Assembly: GCF_014522265.1 (NCBI RefSeq)
Contig: NZ_CP017024.1
Span: forward strand, 3,260,001-3,324,000
Source: Pseudomonas oryzihabitans
GTDB lineage: Bacteria > Pseudomonadota > Gammaproteobacteria > Pseudomonadales > Pseudomonadaceae
Length of the DNA: 64,000 bases
Direction of reading: 5' to 3'
In this document: positions 35,400 through 43,750 of the stretch, piece after piece
Numbering within the stretch: position 1 is the stretch's first letter
Layout of the letters: each line of letters opens with the position of its first letter
Position numbers and translations under genes: made by a program
The notes under the pieces: generated by a model
Database searches by the model: none
The model's input: the letters and a program-made list of their open reading frames with translations, nothing else
Told to the model about the DNA's origin: nothing

Positions 35400-36221
35400 T
35401 TGTACCTTTCACCCCTCTCGTTCCACCCGACCGAAGCTGTGAGTTCGAGTGCTGGCGCCTTCGCCGCCTGGCGCAATGCCTACCGCGGCCCCGTGCTGCT
35501 GCTGGCCTCGGGGCCGTCGGCGGGCAGGCTCAACCTCCCGGTCTGGCGGGACATTCCGGTCATCACCATGAATGGCGCCATCGCCAAGTTGCTGGGCAGT
35601 CCCCTGAGTCCGCTGTTCTACGTCTGCAGCGATCTCAGTTTCGCGCAGCAGCAACCCGAGCTCTATCGACAGGGACTGGAGCGGGCCACCCGGCTGGCGC
35701 TCTGGCCGGAAGCCATCCAGGCCCTGCCCGCGGAACTGGCCGCCAAGGCGCATCCGTTGCACCGCGCGCCAGCCACACGCCTGGAGCACCACCTGGGCGC
35801 CGAGCAGGAACAGGCGCAACGGCTGCCCGCCTGGTTCAGTCGTCGCGCCCGGGATATCGGCTTCAGCTGCAACCTGGATTACGGCATCTTCGATGTCCGC
35901 ACGGTGGCCTTCATCGCCCTGCAACTGGCCTATCACCTGGGATTCACCGAGATCTATCTTGCCGGCGTCGATCTCGACAGCGACCGTCCGCGGTTCTACG
36001 AGGATGGCCGCTCGCCGGCGTCGCCCTGCGGCCTCGACGAGCACCTGCACAGTCGCATCCTGCCCGGCCTGCAGGTCATGCAGACCGCGATGCGCGCCGC
36101 GGGTCGCCAGGTGTTCAACCTGTCGAACTGCAGTCGTATTCCCGCTGACCTGATTCCGCTTGCCGATCTCGCCGCCGTGGAAACGCGCTGGTTGTGGCGC
36201 CGCCGGCGTCAGCTTGGTTAG
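35400..36221 (+). CDS. DUF115-like / LPS-biosynthesis-type protein
   Basis: A 273-residue cytoplasmic protein. The region GPVLLLASGPSAGRLNLPVW, followed by VITMNGAIAKL and FYVCSDLSF, matches proteins of the DUF115/MptE-like group and sialyltransferase-like LPS enzymes, which bind a sugar nucleotide or pterin diphosphate. LGFTEIYLAGVDLD is a second conserved segment. The start is a TTG at 35400 with GAGGAG seven bases upstream. Its role is unknown; surface glycan modification is a plausible inference. A 266-bp leader with no recognised site precedes it. Confidence 0.6.
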   Translation: MYLSPLSFHPTEAVSSSAGAFAAWRNAYRGPVLLLASGPSAGRLNLPVWRDIPVITMNGAIAKLLGSPLSPLFYVCSDLSFAQQQPELYRQGLERATRLALWPEAIQALPAELAAKAHPLHRAPATRLEHHLGAEQEQAQRLPAWFSRRARDIGFSCNLDYGIFDVRTVAFIALQLAYHLGFTEIYLAGVDLDSDRPRFYEDGRSPASPCGLDEHLHSRILPGLQVMQTAMRAAGRQVFNLSNCSRIPADLIPLADLAAVETRWLWRRRRQLG

Positions 36222-36241
36222 CGAACGATAGCCAGGCCGAC

Positions 36242-36682
36242 TCAGCGCCAACCCAGGGCAAGACCCCAGACCACGGTGTAGCGCGTGGCCTTGGCCAGGG
36301 TCACCACCAGCAGAAAGCGCCACAGCGGTTCGCGCATCACCCCGGCCACCAGGGTCAGGGGATCGCCGATCACGGGCGTCCAGCTGAGCAGCAGCGAACA
36401 CCAGCCCCAGCGCTGGTAGGCCGCCTGGATACGGTCAAGACGTTGCGGCGACAGCGGAAACCAGCGGCGTTGGCGAAAGCGTTCGAGGTGGGTGCCCAGC
36501 CACCAGTTCAGCGTCGAGCCGGCGACATTGCCCAGCGTCGCGGCCAGCAGCAGGAGCGCCGTGGCATAGCGCTCGGTGAGCAGCAGCCCGGCCAGGGCCG
36601 CTTCCGATTGCAGGGGTAGCAGGGTGGCCGCACCGAAGGCGAGGGCGGCCAGGCCCAGGTAGACGCTCAGGGCTTCCAGGAT
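36242..36682 (-). CDS. yqaA: YqaA family (SNARE-associated/DedA-like) inner-membrane protein, non-ATG start
   Basis: A 146-residue open frame reading ILEALSVYLGLAALAFGAAT at the start and ending KATRYTVVWGLALGWR. Three hydrophobic segments, LPLQSEAALAGLLL, GNVAGSTLNWWLG and SWTPVIGDPLTLVAGVMREP are the hallmarks of YqaA/DedA-like proteins, implicated in lipid or small-molecule handling at the inner membrane. No ATG, GTG or TTG lies in frame near the start; the first codons are ATC (36682) and CTG (36679), with GGAG seven bases before the CTG. Either CTG is the start or a base is wrong here. It converges with the LPS-type gene, leaving 20 bp. Confidence 0.75.
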   Translation of the reverse strand: MLEALSVYLGLAALAFGAATLLPLQSEAALAGLLLTERYATALLLLAATLGNVAGSTLNWWLGTHLERFRQRRWFPLSPQRLDRIQAAYQRWGWCSLLLSWTPVIGDPLTLVAGVMREPLWRFLLVVTLAKATRYTVVWGLALGWR

Positions 36683-36791
36683 GAGTCTCCAGCGGGGAGG
36701 GCCATCAAGGGTCTGTCTCGGGTCGGGACGGGGCCGCCGAGCATAGCGCGAGTGGTCAGGCTACGCCGCCTCTCGACCCTGGGCCTGCTGC

Positions 36792-37331
36792 TCAACCCAG
36801 TCGAGCGAGCCAGTCCGCGACCGAATCCCCGCTGCTGATATCGAGCTGCACCAGGCCATCGATCATGAAGGTCGGCGAGACATGGATACCGTTCTGCCGG
36901 GCGTACTTGCAGTGCCACTTGATGGCGTGCTGCAGGTCCGGATTGGCGAAGGCGTCGGCCAGGGCCAGGCCGCTGTAGCCTTCCAGGCGCGCGATGATGT
37001 CGTTGGGCGTGGCGTCGCGGTTGGGTCCGGTGGCGTGATCCTTGAACTCGAATTCCTCGCGATGGGCCGCCACCGCGGCCAGCACCGCCTTGGCGCTTTC
37101 CCTGCCGCCGTCGAGGGTGGCGGCGGCCAGCACGCAGCGCACCACCACCCCGGAGAACAGGTGCCAGGGTTGGGATTGCAGGCGGATCTTCAGGGTGATC
37201 CGCTCGGGGCCGGCCTGGGTCAGCAGGTCGTCGAGCTTGTTGAAGGCCTTGACCGAAAAGGGGCAGGTGGGCTCGAGAAAGACTTCGAAGGTGCGGGGGC
37301 CATGGCCCCAGGTGAGGGTGTCGGCGTACAA
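36792..37331 (-). CDS. DsbA-family thioredoxin-fold protein
   Basis: A 179-residue thioredoxin-fold protein. The N-terminal strand FEVFLEPTCPFSVKAFNKL carries CPFS instead of CxxC, so it lacks a classical dithiol pair, and the cis-proline region is NGIHVSPTFMIDG. This pattern fits DsbA-like glutathione-dependent oxidoreductases or FrnE-type proteins in the cytoplasm; there is no signal peptide. The start is a TTG at 37331 with GGAG seven bases upstream. It is followed by 109 bp before the YqaA gene. Confidence 0.75.
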   Translation of the reverse strand: MYADTLTWGHGPRTFEVFLEPTCPFSVKAFNKLDDLLTQAGPERITLKIRLQSQPWHLFSGVVVRCVLAAATLDGGRESAKAVLAAVAAHREEFEFKDHATGPNRDATPNDIIARLEGYSGLALADAFANPDLQHAIKWHCKYARQNGIHVSPTFMIDGLVQLDISSGDSVADWLARLG

Positions 37332-37416
37332 GGTAGGACTCCAATGGCGAGACGTTGGGGTTGAGACCGCATGTCGTCCCGGGCGTTTTGCCTCTATCGG
37401 GACGGTGCGGGATGCC

Positions 37417-38459
37417 TCAGGGAATCAGTCGCCGCCGACGCATGTCCTCCAGGTGCGCGAGCAGGACCTCGTCCGATCTCAGGACCATCTGCCCGAAGCC
37501 GGCCTGCCGCGCCTTGGTCACATCGAAGATGGCGTCCTTCTCGACATGGAAGATGAAGTCGCCGAAGGCCCCGGGCGCAATCCGCTCGGGATTGGCCTCG
37601 GCCAGTCCTTCCCTTGCGCCAGCGTCTGCCAGAGCGGCTTCAGCGCGGTCAGGCGCTGGGCCAGGGAGATGGGTTGCGGCTCGCCCACGTCCAGCCCGAA
37701 CCAGTCGGCCAGCTGTGGCCAGACGTGACTCCAGCGAAAGACATCGCCGTTGGTGAGGTTGAAGGCGCCATCGTGCTGCTCTTCGGCGGCCCAGACCGCG
37801 GCTTCGCCCAGCAGCGGCGCGGCCGTGACGTTGACCAGGGCGCCGCGATAGGCCTGCTCGGTTCCGGGGAATTGCATGGCGGTGCCGGTCGCCTTGCACA
37901 GGGCGCCGTAGAGACCGATCAGGTTGCCCAGGTTCATGGCCGAGCCCAGTGAGTGACCGATGACGATGTCGGGGCGCAGGGCGGTCCAGCGGATGCCGTC
38001 GGCCTCCAGGCTGCGCACGAAGTCTTCATGGCGGAAATAGAGGTTGGGCGGGAAGTGGCGGCTGTCATCCTCGCGGGCTGGGGTCTTGTACACCCCCAGG
38101 TGGGCGCCGTAGATCTTGCCGCCCTGGACGAAGGTGATGCGGGCCAGGGGGGCGCCGGCATCCCGTACCGCGGCGACCAGGTTCTCCAGCATGGCGGCGT
38201 TTTCGTCCGCCTCGACGCCTGGGTCGGGGTTGGGCTTGAGGGCGCTGTAGAAGAGATGGGTCACGCCGGCGAGATCGGCCTTGGCCGCGGCCAGGCTGGC
38301 CGGGTCCAGCAGGTCGGCGGTCAGATGAGGAAAGCGACTGGGTGCCTGTCGCGAGCGGCCGACGGTGGTGATGGACCAGCCGGCCTTGGCGAAGGCGTCC
38401 AGCACGGCCTGGCCGATGATGCCGCTGGCGCCGGCGATGAGGAGTTGTCGTGCGGTCAT
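37417..38459 (-). pseudogene. PRISE-like SDR/NAD-dependent epimerase, frameshifted as sequenced
   Basis: An atypical SDR. The N-terminal NAD(P) motif ITGA-like LIAGASGIIGQAVLDAFAKA, the FYSALKPNP segment and PNLYFRHEDF resemble the progesterone-5-beta-reductase/iridoid-synthase-like (PRISE) group, which reduces activated double bonds. The frame breaks at the CCC run 37611-37613; one more C/G joins WQTLAQG to EGLAEANPERIAPGAFG, ending at 37417, and gives about 347 residues, normal for the family. Substrate unknown. It is probably intact in the cell. Confidence 0.75.
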
Positions 38460-38629
38460 GGGGTCTCCCGATAGCGTGGGTGGGCTGATGAAGGGGAGAC
38501 CCAGGCAGAGGGCGATTTGTCCCCGTGTCGCGCTGGACGGTAGACGGACGAACGCCGGTGTCCTGCTCGCGCAGGCAGGGCTACTGTGAGAGCACTGCCT
38601 GCTGCCGCGGAGGACCCCACCCGTCCCGT

Positions 38630-40007
38630 ACGCCTGCCGTCTTTCAATCCCTGCTCGACGAACTCGTCACCGCCCTGGATCTGTCTGCCGCCCAGGCGGC
38701 GAATCTGCAGGTCCGGGGCAACGATAGCCTGGCCTCCTGCTTTCCGGTCAGCGACCTCGCCACGGCGGCGATCGGGGTCGCCGGCCTGGCCGCCGCCGAT
38801 CTGCTGGCCGAAGGGGCACCCGGATTGCCGGTGCAGGTGGACCGGCACCTGGCCGCGGCCTGGTTCAAGACCTCCCTGCGTTCCCTGGGCTGGGAATTGC
38901 CCGCCGTCTGGGATGCGATCACCGGCGACTACCGTACCCGCGACGGCTGGCTACGGTTGCACGCCAATGCGCCTCATCACCGGGAGCGTGCCCTCGCCGT
39001 GCTGGGCTGTGGCAATAGCCAGGCTGCCGTCGCCGAGGCCATGGCCGACTGGCCTGGCGAAGCCCTGGAGACGGCCATTGTCGCGGCGGGTGGCTGCGCG
39101 GCCAGGCTGCGCACCCAGGCGGAGTGGCAAGCGCATCCCCAGGGGCAAGCGGTGCGCGCCGAATCCCTGATCGCCCAGGAATGGACAGCCATTGCCATCG
39201 CGCGCGACTGGCGCCCCGATCCACAACGCCCCTTGCAGGGCATTCGCATCCTCGACCTGACCCGCATCCTCGCCGGACCCATCGCCACCCGCCTGCTGGC
39301 CGGGCTGGGCGCCGAGGTGCTGCGGATCGATCCCCCGACTGGGACGAACCGGCCCAGGCACCCGAGGTGACGCTGGGCAAGCGCTGCGCGCGACTGGACC
39401 TGCGCCGGCCGGCCGACCGTCGGGTGTTCGAAGCCTTGCTGGAGGAGGCGGATGTCCTGGTGCACGGCTATCGCGCCGACGCTCTAGAGCGGCTCGGCTA
39501 TGGTGCCGCCCAGCGCCGGGCATTGCAGCCGGCGCTGATCGACGTGTCCCTGTGCGCCTACGGCTGGACCGGGCCCTGGGCCCTGCGGCGCGGCTACGAC
39601 AGCCTGGTGCAGCTGTCCTGCGGCATCGCCGCGGCCGGGCGCGACTGGCAGCAGGCGCAGCAGCCGGTGCCTTTGCCGGTTCAGGCCCTCGACCACGCCA
39701 CCGGTTACCTGATGGCGGCCGCGGTCATCCGCGGCATCACCGGTCGCCTGCGCGAGGGCCGTGTGCTGAGCGCGCGCCTGTCGCTGGCGCGTACCGCCTG
39801 CCTGCTGACCGAGCATCCCGCCGTGGCCTGCGCGCCCCTTTATACCGGCGTGCAGGACGCCGACTACGATGCCACCCCGAGCCCACCGCCTGGGGGCCGG
39901 CGCAGCGGTTGCGCCCGCCGCTGCAGATCGGCGACCTGCGCCTGCACTGGCAGCGGCCGGCTACGCGGCTGGGATCGGCGAGTGCGGCCTGGTCGAGCGC
40001 AGGCTGA
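38630..40007 (+). pseudogene. CoA-transferase family III (CaiB/BaiF) protein, frameshifted twice as sequenced; start uncertain
   Basis: About 459 residues of a family III CoA-transferase. The N-terminal half includes [19 protein letters not shown] and the family motif [20 protein letters not shown], followed by [11 protein letters not shown]. The C-terminal half has DVSLCAYGWTGPWALRRGYD and the dimer-interface region. Two breaks, at the CCCCC run 39332-39336 and CCCC run 39875-39878, are each fixed by one extra C. No normal start codon lies in frame after the GGAGGA at 38609-38614; an ACG at 38630 is the nearest, so the start is doubtful and may be another base error. It ends five bases from baeR. 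Confidence 0.7.
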
Positions 40008-40012
40008 GCGGG

Positions 40013-40684
40013 TCAAGTCTCCAGGCAATAGCCCACGCCATAGATGGAGCGGATCAGCTCGCAGTCCGGGTCGAGGCGGTGCAGCTTGCGGCGGACGTTG
40101 CGCACGTGGCTGTCGACGGTGCGGTCGGTGAGGATGCGGTAGTCGGTGTGCAGGTGGTTGAGCAACTGGTCGCGCGAAAGCACCTTGCCGGGGTGCTGGG
40201 CCAGGGTCGCCAGCAGGCGGAATTCCACCGGGGTCAGCTCCAGCGGCCGCCCGTTGAAGCTGGCCTGGTAGGTCTCGGTGTCCAGCTGCAGGCCGCTGGG
40301 CGCGGGCCGGCCGTCCGGCACGCTGCTGCGGCGCAGCACGGCCTTGACCCGGGCCACCACCTCGCGCGGGCTGAAGGGTTTGCAGATGTAGTCGTCGGCG
40401 CCCAGTTCCAGGCCGAGCAGGCGGTCGATCTCGTCGACCCGGGCGGTGACCATGATGATCGGCAGGGCGCTGAAGGTGCGTACCGCGCGGCAGATCTCCA
40501 GGCCGTCGAGGCCGGGCAGCATCAGGTCGAGCAGCAGCAGGTCGGGTGGCGTGGCGCGGAGGACGGCCAGGGCCTGTTCGCCGTCGGCGTGCCAGTCGCA
40601 GGTGAAGCCGGCGGCCTTGAGGTAGTCACCCAGCAGGGCGGCGAGCTTGGGTTCGTCTTCCACCAGCAGGATGGTCTGGCTCAT
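40013..40684 (-). CDS. baeR: OmpR-family response regulator (BaeR)
   Basis: A 223-residue two-component regulator. The receiver domain has the acid pair VEDEPKL, the phosphoacceptor aspartate in LLLDLMLPG, threonine VTARVD and lysine CKPFSPRE. The C-terminal winged helix has [20 protein letters not shown] and [10 protein letters not shown]. In E. coli BaeR activates mdtABC under envelope stress; here it is encoded directly downstream of that operon's counterpart and overlaps the sensor gene by four bases, so autoregulation through muxABC is likely. Confidence 0.92.
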   Translation of the reverse strand: MSQTILLVEDEPKLAALLGDYLKAAGFTCDWHADGEQALAVLRATPPDLLLLDLMLPGLDGLEICRAVRTFSALPIIMVTARVDEIDRLLGLELGADDYICKPFSPREVVARVKAVLRRSSVPDGRPAPSGLQLDTETYQASFNGRPLELTPVEFRLLATLAQHPGKVLSRDQLLNHLHTDYRILTDRTVDSHVRNVRRKLHRLDPDCELIRSIYGVGYCLET

Positions 40685-42090
40685 GCCGGGCTCCGGTCAG
40701 CGAGGGCGGGCAACCGCAGTTCGAGCCAGAGGCCGCCAAGCGGTGATTCCTTGGCCTGCAGCTGACCGCCATGCACCTCGGCGATGCCGCGACAGATGGC
40801 CAGGCCCAGGCCGGCGCCGCCGCTGCGGCGGCTGCGCGAGCCTTCGACGCGGTAGAACCGCTCGAACAGCCGTTCGCGGTCGGCCGCGGGAACGCCGGGC
40901 GCGGAGTCCTGCAGATCGACCTGCAGCCGGTTGCCGACCTGGCGCGCGGAAAGGTGCACCTGACCAGGGGCTTCGGTGTACCTCAGGCTGTTCTCCAGCA
41001 GGTTGTAGAACAGCTGGCCCAGGCGCGCCTCATCGCCGCGGATCAGCAGCGGGGCGTCCGGCAGCTCCAGCCGCAGTTCCAGGCCGGCCTGGCGATAGCG
41101 CGGGCGCCAGGCATCGGCGGTCAGCGCCAGCAGGGTCGCCAGGTCCAGCGCTTCGTGGCGGTAGGTGGGGCCGCCGACTTCGGCCAGCGACAATTCGAAG
41201 AGATCGTCCACCAGCTTGTTCAGCGAGCCGACCTCGGTCTGCAGCGACTTCAGCCCGCTCACGTCCAGCGGGCGGATTCCGTCCTCCATGGCTTCCAGTT
41301 CACCCCTGAGCACCGCCAGGGGCGTCCGCAACTCGTGGGAGATGTCGGCCATGAAGGCGCGGCGCTGCAGCTCGTTGCTGGCCAGGACGCGGGCCAGGCG
41401 GTTGAAGTCCTGGGCCAGCTGGCCGGCCTCGTCGGCGGAGCGGATGGGCAGCTGGATGCCGTAGTCGCCGGCCGCCAGGCGATGGGTGGCGCCGGCCACG
41501 GTGCGGATCGGGCGCAGCAGGGTGCGGGCGATCCACCAGGCCAGGGCGGCGGCCAGCAGCAGGCAGACGAAGGCGATCACCAGGCTGGAGCGGATCTGGC
41601 TCTGCTGGAAGCGGCGGTCGCCGTCGCTGATGACCGCCTCGAAGGGCGTCAGCGCCAGCCAGCCGACCACCCGGCCCTGCCAGTGGATGGCCCGCAACAG
41701 CGGGACGGGCGGCAGGTCGCGAAAGCCGATCAGGTAGCGATGCTCGGCATCCAGCAGCGAGAAGCGCAGAAAGGCGCCGGTGAGATCCGACACCGGCGGG
41801 GAGGGGCGGACGCTGGTATTGGCGGGCAATTCCGGGCGCAGCAGCTGGATCCAGGCCTCGGGCGGGTGCTGGTTGAGCAGGAAATTCCAGTCGCCATGCT
41901 CGGCGTAGGCGTGCTCGAAGCGCGGCACCAGGGCATCCAGCCGCTGTTCGGCCTGGCCGTTGAGATAGCCGAGGAAATCCCGCGAGAAACTCAGGTAGGA
42001 GGCCCAGGCCATGCCCAGCACGGCGAAGGCGCAGAGCGCCAGGGCGGCGAGAAAGACCTTGGCGGAAAGGGACAGACGCAGCAGGCCCAT
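40681..42090 (-). CDS. baeS: Envelope-stress sensor histidine kinase (BaeS)
   Basis: A 469-residue inner-membrane sensor. Two membrane helices (about residues 10-32 and 165-185) flank a periplasmic domain, followed by a HAMP linker, the phosphorylation H-box [19 protein letters not shown]-box [10 protein letters not shown], and G-box [14 protein letters not shown] use ATG at 42090 ([12 protein letters not shown]); a GTG at 42120 would add ten residues. It phosphorylates BaeR. A 158-bp palindromic element lies between it and opmB. Confidence 0.9.
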   Translation of the reverse strand: MGLLRLSLSAKVFLAALALCAFAVLGMAWASYLSFSRDFLGYLNGQAEQRLDALVPRFEHAYAEHGDWNFLLNQHPPEAWIQLLRPELPANTSVRPSPPVSDLTGAFLRFSLLDAEHRYLIGFRDLPPVPLLRAIHWQGRVVGWLALTPFEAVISDGDRRFQQSQIRSSLVIAFVCLLLAAALAWWIARTLLRPIRTVAGATHRLAAGDYGIQLPIRSADEAGQLAQDFNRLARVLASNELQRRAFMADISHELRTPLAVLRGELEAMEDGIRPLDVSGLKSLQTEVGSLNKLVDDLFELSLAEVGGPTYRHEALDLATLLALTADAWRPRYRQAGLELRLELPDAPLLIRGDEARLGQLFYNLLENSLRYTEAPGQVHLSARQVGNRLQVDLQDSAPGVPAADRERLFERFYRVEGSRSRRSGGAGLGLAICRGIAEVHGGQLQAKESPLGGLWLELRLPALADRSPA

Positions 42091-42145
42091 GCGGATCTCG
42101 ACGGCGGAAGGTAAGGGCACGCTAGCAGCTCCACGGGTGGCTGTC

Positions 42146-42303
42146 AGAACCTATTCTTGATCTGCTGCGCGTCGGCCAAACGGCGTTGAAAATAGCTTCG
42201 GAATGCTCATTTACCACTCGTAAACTCGAACGCGAGTGCGATCCGCTTCCTCAACCATTTTCACCTTGTTTGTCTCTAGCTCGCGAGATCGAGAACAGGT
42301 TCT
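42146..42303. repeat. MITE-like palindromic element, copy A
   Basis: Imperfect terminal inverted repeats AGAACCTATTCTTGATCT (42146-42163) and AGATCGAGAACAGGTTCT (42286-42303) match at 16 of 18 positions. The core CTTCGGAATGCTCATTTACC and the following ACTCGTAAACTC are shared with copy B at 53600-53740. The core contains the small hairpin TTTAC-CACTC-GTAAA and the arms GAAAAT/ATTTTC, so the whole can fold as one long hairpin. Its right edge coincides with the opmB stop codon. It has no coding capacity. Confidence 0.75.
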
Positions 42304-43739
42304 CAGGGGGCGTCGGCCAGACGCGCGGCCTGCCAGTCGCCACCCAGCGCCATCTGCAGCTGGACGCTGGTTACCAGCTGGCTGGATTCCAGTTGCAGCA
42401 GGCTCTGCTCCTGGCTCAGCTGGGTCGCCTGGGTGGTGGCCACGTCCAGGTAGTCGATGATGCCGGCTTCGTACTGGTCGCGGGTCACGCTGGCCGAATC
42501 GCGGGCGGCGGCCACGGCGCGGCGCTGGGCGGCGAGTTCGGGGCCGAGCACCTGCAGCGCCACCAGGTCGTCTTCCACCTCGCCCAGGGCGGTGAGCACC
42601 GTCTGCCGGTAGCTCGCCACCTTGGCGTAGTAGGCCGCGCGCGCCTGGTCGACGCTCGCGCGGGTGGCACCGAAATCGAACAGGGTACCGGAGAGGGTCG
42701 GTCCCAGTGACCAGAAGCGGCTCGGCGTCTTGAGCAGCTCGCCGAGCAGGCTGCTCTGGTAGCCGCCGCTGGCGCTCAGGGTCAGGTCGGGGTAGTAGGC
42801 GGCGGTGGCCACGCCGATGGCGGCATTGGCGGCGGCCACCTGGCGCTCGGCCTGGGCGATGTCCGGGCGGCGCTCCAGCAGGGCAGTGGGCAGGCCGGCA
42901 GGAATGTCCGGCAGCCGGGCCTGCCACCGGGGATCGGCGGCCAGGGCGAAGTCCGCGGGCGGCTTGCCCAGCAGCAGGGCGATGGCGTGTTCCAGCTGGG
43001 CGCGCTGGGTGGTCAGGGCCAGCCGATTGGCGTCGGCGCTCTCCAACTGGGTCCGTGCCTGGGCGAGATCGGCACGGGAGGCGAGCTGTTCGTCGTACTT
43101 GTTCTGGATCACCGCGAGATAGCGTCGGTAATCGGCCAGGGTCTGCTCATAGAGCGCCAGACGCCGATCCAGCACGCGCAGCGCGAAGTAGTCCTGGGCC
43201 AGTTCCGCCTGGGCGCTGAGGGTGGCGTTGGCCAGCTCGGCGGCGCTGGCCTGGGCACTGGCGCGGTCTTCTTCCAGGGTGCGGCGCAGCCGGCCCCAGA
43301 GGTCCAGGTCCCAGCTCAGGCCGAGGCTGAGGCTGTCGGCGTTCCTGACCGTGGCGCCGCCGGCACTGGCACTGCCGCTGTCGCTGCTGCTGGCGTTCTC
43401 GCTGCGGGTGGTCTTGGCGTCCAGGGTGGCGCTGGGCAGGGTCTCGGCGCGGCTTTCGCGGACCAGGGCGCGTGCCTGGCGATAGAGCGCCTGGTACTGG
43501 GCGACGTTCTGGTTGGAGACCGCCACCTGGGTCAGCAGGGCGCTGAGCTGGGGATCGTCGTAGCGTTGCCACCAGGCGCCCTTGGCCTGGTCGTCGCGCG
43601 GATGGGCGGCCTTCCAGCCGGCCGCCTCCTTGAATTGCGTCGACAGCGGGGCGCTGGGCCTTTGGTAGTCGGGCCCCACGGTGCAGCCGGCAAGCAGGGT
43701 CAGCAGGAGCAGCGGGGGCAGGAGGCGCGGGAGCGGCAT
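42303..43739 (-). CDS. opmB: Outer-membrane efflux lipoprotein (OpmB, OprM/NodT family)
   Basis: A 478-residue TolC-like outer-membrane factor. The lipoprotein signal ends in LLAGCTVGPDYQRP, and the two OEP repeats each contain the family's long amphipathic helices (for example DRRLALYEQTLADYRRYLAV). It forms the trans-periplasmic exit duct for MuxABC. It follows muxC by 11 bases. The stop codon TGA at 42305-42303 touches the end of the palindromic element. The length is complete. Confidence 0.93.
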   Translation of the reverse strand: MPLPRLLPPLLLLTLLAGCTVGPDYQRPSAPLSTQFKEAAGWKAAHPRDDQAKGAWWQRYDDPQLSALLTQVAVSNQNVAQYQALYRQARALVRESRAETLPSATLDAKTTRSENASSSDSGSASAGGATVRNADSLSLGLSWDLDLWGRLRRTLEEDRASAQASAAELANATLSAQAELAQDYFALRVLDRRLALYEQTLADYRRYLAVIQNKYDEQLASRADLAQARTQLESADANRLALTTQRAQLEHAIALLLGKPPADFALAADPRWQARLPDIPAGLPTALLERRPDIAQAERQVAAANAAIGVATAAYYPDLTLSASGGYQSSLLGELLKTPSRFWSLGPTLSGTLFDFGATRASVDQARAAYYAKVASYRQTVLTALGEVEDDLVALQVLGPELAAQRRAVAAARDSASVTRDQYEAGIIDYLDVATTQATQLSQEQSLLQLESSQLVTSVQLQMALGGDWQAARLADAP

Positions 43740-43750
43740 GGTCGTTACCT

